Source: Calothrix sp. PCC 7507 | GTDB lineage: Bacteria > Cyanobacteriota > Cyanobacteriia > Cyanobacteriales > Nostocaceae | Length of the DNA: 64,000 nucleotides | Assembly (NCBI RefSeq): GCF_000316575.1 | Contig: NC_019682.1 | Location: forward strand, 6,621,501 to 6,685,500 | Direction of reading: 5' to 3' | Shown here: positions 56,295 to 64,000 of the stretch, piece after piece | Layout of the letters: every line of letters begins with the position of its first letter | Numbering within the stretch: position 1 is the stretch's first letter | Translations under genes and position numbers: made by a program | Notes under the pieces: generated by a model | Database searches by the model: none | What the model saw: the letters and a program-made list of their open reading frames with translations, nothing else | What the model was told of the DNA's origin: nothing

Positions 56295-57668
56295 ATGTTA
56301 GGAAATTTACTAGACGGGCGTTATCAAGTCCTCCAAGCTCTGGGTGGAGGAGGATTCGGTCAAACATACATTGCCCAAGATACCCACCGACCAGGTTCCC
56401 CTAAATGCGTTGTCAAGCACTTAAAACCCATTACTCACAACCCGGAATTCCTCAAAACTGCCAGACGGCTATTTACTAGCGAGGCAGAATCACTAGAACA
56501 ACTGGGAACCCATGACCAAATTCCTAGGCTTTTGGCTTACTTTGAAGAAAACCAAGAGTTCTTTTTGGTACAGGAGTTTATTGAAGGTCATTCTCTCAAA
56601 GCCGAACTACTACCGGGTCAAAAGTGGACAGAAGAACAAGTTCTTCAACTTTTGTATCAACTATTAATTGTCCTGCAATTTATTCATAGTCAAAAAGTTA
56701 TTCATCGCGATATCAAACCGGAAAATATTATTAGACGGCAACAAGATGGCAAGTTGGTGTTGATTGATTTTGGTGCAGTGAAGCTAGTTCAAACTCAACT
56801 GCTCACAGATCCAGGGCAGACAGATACTACAATTGCCATTGGTACACCTGGATATATGTCTACAGAACAGGGACGAGGTAAACCCCGGCCTAATAGTGAT
56901 ATTTATTCTTTGGGTATGATTGGTATTCAGGCACTAACGGGGTTGCATCCCCGGCAAATGGAAGAAGACCAGAATACAGCAGAAATTCATTGGCAGCATC
57001 AGGCCATAGTTAGCCCTGGTCTAGCAGCAGTACTATCCAAAATGGTGCTATACCACTTCAAAGAACGCTACCAGTCAGCAACAGATGTTCTCCAGGCGCT
57101 TCAGCAGCTTGATACTCAAATAGGAGAGCAATTAACTCAATTACCTCAAGTTTCAATATCCCAACAGCAAGCAATTGGGCAATCATCTAGTGTCACCCTT
57201 TCTGTGGAACAGTACAGTCATCTAGAAAAGATTCTCTTAGAATTGGTCGGTCCCGTAGCCTCAACATTATTACGAAAAATAGCGGTATCAGCACCCAGTT
57301 ACGAAGAATTAATAGATAGTTTGGAAGTTCATTTGTCAACTCAACAAAAAACTGAGTTTAAACAAAAAGCTATGTCGCTACCGAGGGAATCTGTTATTAA
57401 GCCGGAAACTAAATCTAAGAATTTATCAACAAATACACCCCAGGCGAATAAATCCCAAACAAATACAGATAAAGAAATAAATGATAGTTTTGTACAGCAA
57501 TGCGAACGAGATTTAACTGATTTAATTGGCCCAATTGCTACTTTTCTGATACAAAAAGCTGTTAAATCTGCTCCAGAAATTTCCCGCTCAGAGCTTGTAA
57601 AAATTCTGGCAGCAGAAATTGCTGATCCTCAAAAAGCTTGGCAATTTCAGCAGCGCCTACTTTCTTAA
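56295..57668 (+). CDS. Ser/Thr protein kinase with two copies of a C-terminal helical domain
   Basis: 457 residues. The kinase spans about 10-275: LGGGGFGQTYIAQD, Lys in KCVVKHL, VIHRDIKPENII, LVLIDFGAVKL, GTPGYMSTEQGRGKP (APE-like) and DIYSLGMIGIQALTG. After a Gln-rich linker two related 55-60-residue helical repeats follow: EKILLELVGPVASTLLRKIAVSAPSYEELIDSLEVHL (about 310-365) and RDLTDLIGPIATFLIQKAVKSAPEISRSELVKILAAEI (about 402-457). They share L-x-GP-x-A-x-x-L-x-x-K-A-x-x-SAP and probably form a docking or dimerisation module. No membrane helix, unlike the kinase at 15825. Confidence 0.88.
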   Translation: MLGNLLDGRYQVLQALGGGGFGQTYIAQDTHRPGSPKCVVKHLKPITHNPEFLKTARRLFTSEAESLEQLGTHDQIPRLLAYFEENQEFFLVQEFIEGHSLKAELLPGQKWTEEQVLQLLYQLLIVLQFIHSQKVIHRDIKPENIIRRQQDGKLVLIDFGAVKLVQTQLLTDPGQTDTTIAIGTPGYMSTEQGRGKPRPNSDIYSLGMIGIQALTGLHPRQMEEDQNTAEIHWQHQAIVSPGLAAVLSKMVLYHFKERYQSATDVLQALQQLDTQIGEQLTQLPQVSISQQQAIGQSSSVTLSVEQYSHLEKILLELVGPVASTLLRKIAVSAPSYEELIDSLEVHLSTQQKTEFKQKAMSLPRESVIKPETKSKNLSTNTPQANKSQTNTDKEINDSFVQQCERDLTDLIGPIATFLIQKAVKSAPEISRSELVKILAAEIADPQKAWQFQQRLLS

Positions 57669-57677
57669 AATCTTGAA

Positions 57678-58580
57678 TTACTGGTTTTGCTGATTTAGTA
57701 ACTTCATGGCTATTTCTAAACTAGATTTCATGCGATTAAATGCGGCTGCTAAACCCCCAATTTCATCTTGAGAATCTTCATCAAAACTAGCTTCTGTATC
57801 ACCTGTACTCACTTTTTGGGCTATCTTTTCTATTTTTCTAATCCGCTGAATTACAGTTCGTTTAATTAAAAAGTTAATTAACAGCAAGATGACTGCAAAG
57901 ACAGCAATCAAAATTCCCATAATTAAAGACCAGGTTTGCTGGGCATTATCAAAAACCTCTTCTGATGGCACAGAAATTATTTGAGCTGCAATAATCTCAT
58001 TCAGTTTCCATCCAAAACCGTTTTCTGAGCCATAAGTTGCTAACTGACTTTTAGGAGCTGCTTCTGGTGTAGAATGACATCGCAGACATTTCTGGTCTGT
58101 AATTGCCAGTGGTCGTGCAATGTAAAATACTTTGTCACCAGGAAGAGTTAGATAGCCAGAAAGTTCTTTAAGCTTGGAGTCACGACGAAATTGCTGGACA
58201 ATTTGAGTTTCAAAATTATCAGCTTTATCGCGTAAATTAGTAGGATTAAGGGTTGCTTCTTTATAAATGAAATTTTTATACTCTTCATTTTTCCGAAAAT
58301 TTTCAAACACTTCTGTGGCCGAAAAAGCTGGTACTGTTTCGGCGATGAAAGCTGGTTCGGTTTCCAGTCTATCAGCCAGCAAGGGATTTACATGATTTTG
58401 TGTATAGCTTCTGACTGAATTCATCGTTTTGATGAGAATCAGTGCTTTATTAGTTACTTCAAGTTGTGCCCTCTGTTGCAGTACACTTGATAGGGCCGCA
58501 CCACTGATAAAAATGCTAATGATAAAAACTAGCATCAGAAGTAAGTTGATCTTAGTCCCTATTTTTAAGTTTTTTAACAT
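57678..58580 (-). CDS. Membrane sensor with DUF3365 haem-binding domain and HAMP, no output domain
   Basis: 300 residues: membrane helix 1 (INLLLMLVFIISIFISGAALSS), a periplasmic domain of about 175 residues with the c-type haem motif CLRCH (Cys165, Cys168, His169) in the DUF3365 (Tll0287-like) context FYIARPLAITDQKCLRCHS and GFGWKLNEIIAAQIISVP, helix 2 (SLIMGILIAVFAVILLLINFLI) and a cytoplasmic HAMP domain (IQRIRKIEKIAQKVSTGD ... DEIGGLAAAFNRM). It ends right after HAMP, so it must signal through a partner, for example the adjacent kinase, whose stop is nine bases from its own. Divergent from a PhnD-like gene. Confidence 0.88.
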   Translation of the reverse strand: MLKNLKIGTKINLLLMLVFIISIFISGAALSSVLQQRAQLEVTNKALILIKTMNSVRSYTQNHVNPLLADRLETEPAFIAETVPAFSATEVFENFRKNEEYKNFIYKEATLNPTNLRDKADNFETQIVQQFRRDSKLKELSGYLTLPGDKVFYIARPLAITDQKCLRCHSTPEAAPKSQLATYGSENGFGWKLNEIIAAQIISVPSEEVFDNAQQTWSLIMGILIAVFAVILLLINFLIKRTVIQRIRKIEKIAQKVSTGDTEASFDEDSQDEIGGLAAAFNRMKSSLEIAMKLLNQQNQ

Positions 58581-58759
58581 ATTCTTGTGATAGTCAATGA
58601 CTACAAATTAGTCTGATATTATACTCGAATTCAGCCATCATTTATGGATGTTAAAGAGTAAATAAATATTAATTTTCACCCTTGTATAGCTAGATTTTGC
58701 ATCAACTAAGTGTAACTATACTAGCACTCAAAGCTTATTTCCTTAACCATAATTTAGTG

Positions 58760-59620
58760 ATGCATTGGCGATTTTCACGTCGTTTTTTCCTCTTCCAGCT
58801 ACTATCCTGGCTAATTGCTGGATGTAAACCAACACCAAAATCTACCGGTATATTAACTATTGGCGTCATCAACTATGGTGGAGGAGAGGAAATCATTAAG
58901 CAATATACTCAGTTTAATCAGTTACTAAGTGAAAAAACCAAGGCCCGCATTCGACTAGAGCCTGTTTTTAATGAAAATAAAGCGATTGAACGCCTTGAGG
59001 CTGGTGCTTGGTCATTAATATTTGCACCACCGGGAATAGCAGCGATCGCGATCTCTCGTCATCAATACACAAGTATTTTTCCCTTAGTCGGTGTCAGTAA
59101 TTTACGCTCAATCTTTGTGGTTCGCAAAGACAGCCCCATCCAAGACTTAAAACAACTACAAGGACAAACAGTCGCTTTAGGTCAACTAGGTTCAGCAACA
59201 GGATATTATTTTCCCCTTTATAATCTTTTTGGACTGACACTAGCAGAAATATTGTTTGCACCAACACCGAAAACAGTTTTAGAATTAATAGCCGAAGGAA
59301 AAGCTGCGGCTGGTGCTATTTCCTTAGCAGAATTCAATCTCTACAGTTCACAGTTACAACCAACTGAGTTTCGCATCCTCTACACAGATCCACATCGTGT
59401 TCCACCAGGCGGAGTTTTGATAGGGCCGACTCTAGAACGTAATCGTCAAGAGTATATCCGCAAAATCATGAGCGAGTTTCCTTCAGCTTTGACGCAAGAA
59501 GTGGGGTATGTACCCAACGGGAAAGTACCAGATTATCAATATATGATTTCCATAGTTGAGCGGGTGAGATTAATTGCTCCTAATCTTTACAACAAGCCTG
59601 TGCGGTTAATTTTGGGTTGA
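58760..59620 (+). CDS. PhnD-like periplasmic binding lipoprotein (phosphate/phosphonate family)
   Basis: 286 residues from ATG 58760; the open frame starts upstream at a TTG (58697) but the signal begins here: HWRFSRRFFLFQLLSWLIAGC, a twin-arginine-like signal ending in the lipobox IAGC. The solute-binding fold shows LTIGVINYGGGEEIIKQYTQFNQLLSEKT, RLEPVFNENKAIERLEAGAWSLIFAPPGIAAIAI, DLKQLQGQTVALGQLGSATGYYFPLY and a C-terminal region TDPHRVPPGGVLIGP. No ABC permease or ATPase genes follow, so a sensor-associated or orphan binding protein is suggested. Divergent from the DUF3365 sensor, a pairing that points to a shared signalling job. Confidence 0.85.
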   Translation: MHWRFSRRFFLFQLLSWLIAGCKPTPKSTGILTIGVINYGGGEEIIKQYTQFNQLLSEKTKARIRLEPVFNENKAIERLEAGAWSLIFAPPGIAAIAISRHQYTSIFPLVGVSNLRSIFVVRKDSPIQDLKQLQGQTVALGQLGSATGYYFPLYNLFGLTLAEILFAPTPKTVLELIAEGKAAAGAISLAEFNLYSSQLQPTEFRILYTDPHRVPPGGVLIGPTLERNRQEYIRKIMSEFPSALTQEVGYVPNGKVPDYQYMISIVERVRLIAPNLYNKPVRLILG

Positions 59621-60765
59621 TAAAGCTGTTACGCACTTAAGTTGTATGTTTCGCGCTGAGTTTGTCAAAGGTCAAGGGTCAGGAGTTAAAGGCTAGCTTG
59701 GACTCCTGACCCTTGACAAACCTTCTTCATAAGGATACTTGTACCGTTTATTTGTGAAGCTGCAATATATTTTACTCCCCACCACCCCCCTACGGTGTAC
59801 ACACAAGTTCTATCTGCAAGGGTTTCAAGCTTTCTAGACCCAATAAAATTGTCATTACGAGCGGAGCGTTCGCATTCGCATCTCGTAGAGAAGTAATCGC
59901 ATAATCCTGTAGTTTTTGCGATTGCTTGTCTGCGACACGCTCTTGCGTTCGTCGTTCCTCCTCTGGTGCGAGATGCTGTTCGCGTAGCTTGCAACTCCTG
60001 CGGAGTAAGCAATGACGGGCTTCCCGGAACAATCCAACAACCCAGAGCTAGAGGACGAAACCAAGCAACAGGATGCATATTGTTGCCTATTTTGTCAATA
60101 GTTAATATCTAGAAGATTTTGTAAATAAATTAATTAGTTTAGATAAACTAATGCAAAAAATCTTAAAATAAGGTGTATGCTCATAATTAGTAAAAAAAAG
60201 TACGTATCTACCTAAGCACTGAGTACATAAACCTACTGATAGTACTTAATTAAAGTTAGACTTATAATCAGAGTAAGCATCTTCTAGCAGATAAGTAGTA
60301 GTCTACAATTATACGTTATTGAAAAAATAATGTATTAGTTTAGCCAGTTTTTTACTTAGTCTTAATTTTGAAAAACCGCTGACAGTGAGGGACGGCGATT
60401 TCAAACTTAATTAAATATCTAAACTTTTGATTTAGGAGTTGGGCTTCGATGGTCTTTTTAGATCTCAGTCTCTCCAACGTCACTTTATTTTGTCTGTAGT
60501 ATTTCTACTGGTGAGTGAGGACGAATTACAGAGATCTTGTAACCAAAACTAACCCTGTTATGCTCACGCCAGTTTTCTAAGTTTATAAGTCTCTTCTATT
60601 TGACAAGAAAGCAGAGGGGCAGAAGAGAAAAATGATGTTCGTTACGAGCAAGGCATATTGTGGGCGGACAACATCCCCTCTGCTCCGCTGCTACCCTGCC
60701 TCTTTTTGACCCCACCCCGGTGAACGGGATGGGGAAATTTTTGTAGAACACACAAGGAGTTTTTC
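59621..60765. other. Gene-free interval of 1.1 kb with dispersed repeats and a solo IS-type end
   Basis: A copy of the repeat beginning ACCGTTTATTTGTGAAGCTGCA (59742) leads into CTACGGTGTACACACAAGT (59790-59808), identical to the left end of the IS at 3784, but no transposase follows. Bases about 59850-60020 hold GC-rich dispersed-repeat words (ATTACGAGCGGAGCG, GTTCGCGTAGCTTGC). Minus-strand frames through them, the longest 130 codons, are repeat artefacts. The remainder is AT-rich, with the promoter of the next gene presumably after 60400. Confidence 0.6.
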
Positions 60766-61581
60766 ATGGTAGAGACGGACTCTCTTCCTACTAAGAGGGT
60801 GATTGATTCTTCGATTACTGCTTTATGTTTGCATGAGCATATCAAAACAATATTAAACTGGGCTGTGGCACGACAAAGCCGGATTGTCTGTGTTGCTAAT
60901 GTCCATATGGTGATGGAAGCTTATTGGCATCCTGATTTTAAACAGATTTTAAACCGAGCAGATTTAGCAACTCCTGATGGAGCGCCTCTAGTTTGGATCA
61001 TGCGACTTCTCGGTTCACATCAACAAGAGCGCGTCGCTGGGTTGGATATATTGGCTGGTGTGTGTGAACTTGCTCAAGCCACAAATGTTAGTCTTTTCTT
61101 TGTTGGTTCGCAGCCGGAAATTCTCTCACGAATGCGTACAAGATTAGAAAAGGAATATCCCAATCTCAAAATTGCGGCGATGGAACCACTGCCATTTCCT
61201 CAGTTGACGATAGAAGAAGATACTGCACTAACAAAGAAGATTAATGATAGTGGTGCAGGTTTAGTTTTAGTGTCTTTGGGTTGTCCAAAACAAGAGAAGT
61301 GGATGGCACTGCATAGGGGTAAAATTAACGCTGTGATGATTGGTTTAGGGGGTGCATTCCCAGTGTATGCAGGCCTACAAAGGCGGGCACCACGGTTTAT
61401 TCAAAATATTGGTTTAGAGTGGCTTTATCGGTTGCTACAGGAACCGCGTCGGTTATGGAAGCGTTATTTGGTGACTATTCCGCCATTTATTTTTTTGGCA
61501 ATCAAGCAGTTATTGTCATCGCAGATTTTTAGTACACCGTTTCATATTCGCGAGCGATATTTAGGTTGGAAAGTTGAATGA
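60766..61581 (+). CDS. WecG/TagA/CpsF family glycosyltransferase
   Basis: 271 residues. The GT26 family is marked by VCVANVHMVMEAYWHPDFKQILNRADLATPDGAPLVWIMRLLG with the catalytic-type Asp in TPDG, ERVAGLDIL, NVSLFFVGSQPEIL, LVLVSLGCPKQEKWMALHRG and AVMIGLGGAFPVYAGLQRRAPRFIQNIGLEWLYRLLQEPRRLWKRYL. These enzymes add N-acetylmannosamine(-uronate) or a related sugar to a lipid-linked intermediate in cell-surface polymer synthesis at the membrane. The C-terminal end has an amphipathic hydrophobic stretch (IPPFIFLAIKQLL). It stands alone, without other polysaccharide genes visible. Confidence 0.93.
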   Translation: MVETDSLPTKRVIDSSITALCLHEHIKTILNWAVARQSRIVCVANVHMVMEAYWHPDFKQILNRADLATPDGAPLVWIMRLLGSHQQERVAGLDILAGVCELAQATNVSLFFVGSQPEILSRMRTRLEKEYPNLKIAAMEPLPFPQLTIEEDTALTKKINDSGAGLVLVSLGCPKQEKWMALHRGKINAVMIGLGGAFPVYAGLQRRAPRFIQNIGLEWLYRLLQEPRRLWKRYLVTIPPFIFLAIKQLLSSQIFSTPFHIRERYLGWKVE

Positions 61582-61751
61582 AAACTCCACCCACACAACG
61601 ACTGGCGGTAGTTGGGTTTCGACTTCGCTCAACTACCGCGCAGTCGAAGCTCAGTGCATGATTAAAAAACTATCAAAAAATCACCCAAAAATCGCGCGAT
61701 CGCCAACCGTCACCCTAAAATAAAATAGACAATCCCGGCATCAACACTGCC

Positions 61752-62633
61752 ATGTACCAGACAGATCCGCCCCTGACTCCTAGTGAAGTTCTGCCAACGA
61801 TGTATGCTCGCAAGAGCGAAGATCCACAAGATCTAGATACATCTGAGCAAAATCATCCTCGTCCACCTTGGGAAACCATGCCGACAATGTATGATCTACC
61901 AAGTGAAGACCCAGAGGAGCCTGGTTTGCCGGACGAATTCCACGACTTCCAACCGCAACTATTACGGGAAACCTGCCAACCCCCAAACTACCCAACAGGG
62001 GAAATGTTCATCGGCACAGATTTAAATCTGTATTATGATGCCCGGAATCGGCTGTGGTACAAAAGACCAGACTGGTTTTTGGTGTTAGGTGTATCTCGCG
62101 CTCAACAACAACAAGATATGCGTTTGAGCTATGTTGTTTGGCAGGAGGGGATAGCACCGTTTTTAGTAGTTGAATTGCTCTCACCGGGTACAGAAGGGGA
62201 AGATTTAGGCCAGACATTAAGGGATGCTAACAAGCCACCAACAAAATGGTTGGTATATGAACAGAATTTACGAATCCCTTACTATATCGTTTTTGATCGC
62301 TATCAGAATCAGTTGCAAGTGTTTCAATTAACAGCAACGCGATATCAAGCAGTAGCAGTTCCAGAACAGAAGTTTTGGTTTGAGGAATTGCAATTAGGTT
62401 TAGGGGTGTGGCAGGGTCGCTATCAGCAAACACAGGGTTTATGGCTGCGTTGGTATGATGCTATGGGTAACTGGATTTTGACTCCAGAGGAACGGGCTGA
62501 ACAAGAACACCAACGAGCTGAACAGGAACATCAACGAGCTGAACAGGAACATCAACGGGCTGAACAGGAACGCCAACGGGCGGAAAAATTGGCTCAAAGA
62601 TTGCGATCGCTTGGTGTCGATCCAGATACTTGA
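61752..62633 (+). CDS. Uma2-family (PD-(D/E)XK-like) protein with heptad-repeat tail
   Basis: 293 residues. The Uma2 core (about 85-235) includes GTDLNLYYDARNRLWYKRPDWFLVLGVS, FLVVELLSPGTEGEDLG (the E-x-x-S-P motif usual in the family) and YYIVFDRYQNQLQVFQL, a restriction-endonuclease-like fold; biological function unproven. The N-terminus has two similar segments (PPLTPSEVLPTMYARKSEDPQ and RPPWETMPTMYDLPSEDPEE). The C-terminus has four 21-bp tandem repeats from 62496 to 62579 coding for AEQEHQR heptads and a divergent fifth, a helical tail. Cyanobacterial genomes carry many Uma2 copies. Confidence 0.88.
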   Translation: MYQTDPPLTPSEVLPTMYARKSEDPQDLDTSEQNHPRPPWETMPTMYDLPSEDPEEPGLPDEFHDFQPQLLRETCQPPNYPTGEMFIGTDLNLYYDARNRLWYKRPDWFLVLGVSRAQQQQDMRLSYVVWQEGIAPFLVVELLSPGTEGEDLGQTLRDANKPPTKWLVYEQNLRIPYYIVFDRYQNQLQVFQLTATRYQAVAVPEQKFWFEELQLGLGVWQGRYQQTQGLWLRWYDAMGNWILTPEERAEQEHQRAEQEHQRAEQEHQRAEQERQRAEKLAQRLRSLGVDPDT

Positions 62634-62670
62634 TTAGAGGAGACCGTTAACTGTTAACTGATTGTTGAGG

Positions 62671-62732
62671 CGATCGCCTCCGGCTTAAGCTTCTCTACGA
62701 GACGCTACACAAACGCTTCTCGCCATCACCGC
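62671..62732. repeat. Dispersed repeat, first copy flanking the VapC module
   Basis: GCGATCGCCTCCGGCTTAAG followed by CTTCTCTACGAGACGCTA is repeated almost exactly at 63555-63594. Both copies are next to toxin-antitoxin genes and continue into TCGCCATCACC. Confidence 0.75.
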
Positions 62733-62798
62733 TAACTGATAACTGAAAGTACACTGCTTTAAAATGAAATCAGGAAAATCATCTGGTGAAAATCCATC

Positions 62799-63104
62799 AT
62801 GCAGTATCAAGTTTTTGTTCAGAGTCCATCCCAAAATAATTTTGTGGCCTCAGTTGTTGGGATGCCAAATTTGACTGTTGAGGGGAGGACGGAGGAAGAA
62901 GCAATTTTGAAGGTCAAATCTGCCCTAGCAACACAATTAGCTAGGGGTAAATTTGTCACCATTGAGATGAATCTAGAAAATCAGCCTGCAACTACACCCC
63001 AGATGAAATATGCGGGAATCTTTGCCAATGATCCCACATTTGATGATTTCATGGAAAAACTAGCGGTTATTCGGGAAGAATCCAATGTCGCAACAGATGA
63101 TTGA
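62799..63104 (+). CDS. Antitoxin-like protein of a type II module with a HicB-like start
   Basis: 101 residues. The first half, YQVFVQSPSQNNFVASVVGMPNLTVEGRTEEEAILKVKSAL, resembles a partly degraded HicB-type fold with the TxEEA helix; the second half is an acidic tail (FANDPTFDDFMEKLAVIREESN) able to wrap around a toxin. Its TGA (63102-63104) shares its last base with the start of the PIN toxin, typical coupling of antitoxin and toxin. It would neutralise the toxin and perhaps repress the operon. The family is known as the antitoxin-like partner of PIN proteins in cyanobacteria. Confidence 0.75.
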   Translation: MQYQVFVQSPSQNNFVASVVGMPNLTVEGRTEEEAILKVKSALATQLARGKFVTIEMNLENQPATTPQMKYAGIFANDPTFDDFMEKLAVIREESNVATDD

Positions 63105-63520
63105 TGACGATTTACATTTTAGATACGGATCATCTCAGTCTTTATGGACGGAATCACCCAGTAGTAATTGCAAGGCTTTTAGCGTCTCAAGTGCAACTGA
63201 CAACCACTGCTATCAATGTTGAAGAACAGTTAAGGGGTCGTTTAGCTCAAGTTGCTGAAGCTAAAGATAGAGCTACACTCTCAAGTGCTTATCAACGACT
63301 TGTAGAAACAGTGATGCTGCCGTCTGAATTTCAGATTTTTCAGTATGATGAAAAATCCCACGATATTTACCAAGCACTCAAGGCGCAACGGATTCGCGTT
63401 GGTACTCAAGATTTACGCATTGCATCTATCACCCTCGCTTACGGTGGTATTCTTTTGACAAGAAATCTCCGAGATTTTGATAAAATTCCTGGACTAAATA
63501 TCCAAGATTGGTCTATTTAG
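63104..63520 (+). CDS. VapC-family PIN-domain toxin
   Basis: 138 residues. The PIN active site is present: Asp in YILDTDHLSLYG, Glu in TTAINVEEQLRG, Asp in GTQDLRIASITLAYGGILLTRNLRDFDKIPGL, where TQDLRIA and NLRDF carry the last acidic residues. Such toxins cut RNA (often initiator tRNA or rRNA) with Mg. ATG 63104 is chosen because it overlaps the stop of the antitoxin by one base; a TTG three bases upstream is also in frame. Confidence 0.9.
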   Translation: MTIYILDTDHLSLYGRNHPVVIARLLASQVQLTTTAINVEEQLRGRLAQVAEAKDRATLSSAYQRLVETVMLPSEFQIFQYDEKSHDIYQALKAQRIRVGTQDLRIASITLAYGGILLTRNLRDFDKIPGLNIQDWSI

Positions 63521-63554
63521 CTGATTATGCTTCCCGACTAGGTGGCTGCAATGC

Positions 63555-63650
63555 GATCGCCTCCGGCTTAAGCTTCTCTACGAGACGCTAGAGAAGCGTA
63601 TCCCTAAGGGGATCTTGCTACGCTTATCGCCATCACCACCACAGTATCCA
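63555..63650. repeat. Dispersed repeat, second copy between the two toxin-antitoxin modules
   Basis: Begins GCGATCGCCTCCGGCTTAAG as at 62671, continues with CTTCTCTACGAGACGCTAGA and ends in TCGCCATCACC like the first copy, with about 30 bases inserted in the middle. Non-coding. Confidence 0.75.
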
Positions 63651-63698
63651 CAATCATCTGGTTTAAAATATAGGAGGTGCTAATGCAGGACAGTTGAG

Positions 63699-63935
63699 AT
63701 GACTTCCCAAACACTGAATATAACTGAGACATTAATTTCCCAACTGCAAACTCTACCACCAGAACAACAACAGATGGTGGTAAATTTTGTGGAATTTCTA
63801 GCCCAGAAACACGCCCAATCCCAACCTAGTCAGAACAGAAAAAAGCGGCGCGTTGCTGGACTACATGAAGGCATGGGTTGGATTAGCGACGATTTTAATG
63901 AGCCTTTACCAGATGAATTTTGGCTGGGTGAGTGA
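63699..63935 (+). CDS. DUF2281-family antitoxin-like protein
   Basis: 78 residues. The N-terminal helical part, LISQLQTLPPEQQQMVVNFVEFLAQK, is the DUF2281 pattern (leucine-rich helix followed by L-x-x-K) and the C-terminal part, RRVAGLHEGMGWISDDFNEPLPDEFWLGE, matches the tail of this group (GLxxG-x-x-x-xxDDFxxPLPxxFW). These proteins are usually encoded directly before a PIN toxin, and that is so here: the TGA at 63933-63935 overlaps the next ATG by one base. Confidence 0.88.
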   Translation: MTSQTLNITETLISQLQTLPPEQQQMVVNFVEFLAQKHAQSQPSQNRKKRRVAGLHEGMGWISDDFNEPLPDEFWLGE

Positions 63936-64000
63936 TGAATTTTCTTTTAGACACCCATACATTAATTTGGTGGTCAATAGACCCCATAAGGCTTTCACAA
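63935..64000 (+). CDS. PIN-domain (VapC-type) toxin, N-terminal part cut by the window edge
   Basis: Only 22 residues are visible: MNFLLDTHTLIWWSIDPIRL. The LLDTHTLIWW start with its first catalytic Asp is diagnostic of the PIN subfamily that pairs with DUF2281 antitoxins. The ATG shares a base with the stop of the antitoxin gene. The rest of the gene lies beyond the right edge. Confidence 0.85.
   Translation, partial: MNFLLDTHTLIWWSIDPIRLSQ

Noticed and set aside
59686-60078. 130-codon minus-strand open frame
   Set aside because: It runs through dispersed GC-rich repeats and the solo IS end; two more frames on the same strand overlap it. No domain or ribosome-binding site.

Overview
The window is chromosomal DNA from a filamentous, Nostocales-type cyanobacterium. 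The evidence is the frequent GCGATCGC (HIP1) palindrome, two plant-type [2Fe-2S] ferredoxins, eukaryote-like Ser/Thr kinases, cyanobacterial families such as DUF1350 and DUF3365, and heptanucleotide repeats of the CCCCAAT type. No tRNA, rRNA or CRISPR array was recognised.

Layout. 1-3.5 kb: a truncated membrane protein, a gamma-glutamylcyclotransferase-like protein and leuS. 3.6-5.3 kb: a complete IS4-family element with perfect 19-bp ends and an 11-bp target duplication, whose transposase appears frameshifted near its N-terminus. 6.3-7.2 kb: a GalU-type uridylyltransferase. 7.4-10.2 kb: an accessory island of five tiny genes, four with a shared leader-like N-terminus ending in GG or GA, separated by strong hairpins and a MITE; no transporter or maturase is nearby. 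10.3-24.3 kb: housekeeping and envelope genes (membrane protein, mnmG, M15 carboxypeptidase, orphan HicB, zinc-ribbon kinase fused to a beta-helix, GCS2-like ligase, ftsI with an ftsL-like gene, small lipoprotein, GST), with a 206-bp MITE at 19.2 kb and a multi-stem RNA candidate at 22.7 kb. 24.9-27.1 kb: glgB, followed by a repeat-rich gap that contains a 21-bp minisatellite.

29.5-41.0 kb is a catabolic or transport island: two aldo/keto reductases, an NtaA/DszA-type FMN monooxygenase, an amidohydrolase, an FAD oxidoreductase, an alpha/beta hydrolase, a TauE/SafE exporter, a GNAT enzyme and an ABC exporter. 41.2-48.3 kb: map with a Gfo/Idh/MocA dehydrogenase, tandem ferredoxins with duplicated upstream DNA, SpoIID, and an oxidative-stress pair (sulfiredoxin and Dps) behind a PerR-like 7-1-7 palindrome, then an HTH-GrpE-like fusion.

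48.3-59.6 kb is dense in signalling genes: a multi-PAS histidine kinase, a STAS protein convergent with a response-regulator/SpoIIE phosphatase, a second Ser/Thr kinase, a DUF3365/HAMP haem sensor and a divergent PhnD-like lipoprotein. 60.8-64 kb: a WecG/TagA glycosyltransferase, a Uma2 protein with a heptad tail, and two toxin-antitoxin modules, the last cut by the window edge. Intergenic space is heavily colonised by palindromic dispersed repeats, several of which have been targets for mobile elements.
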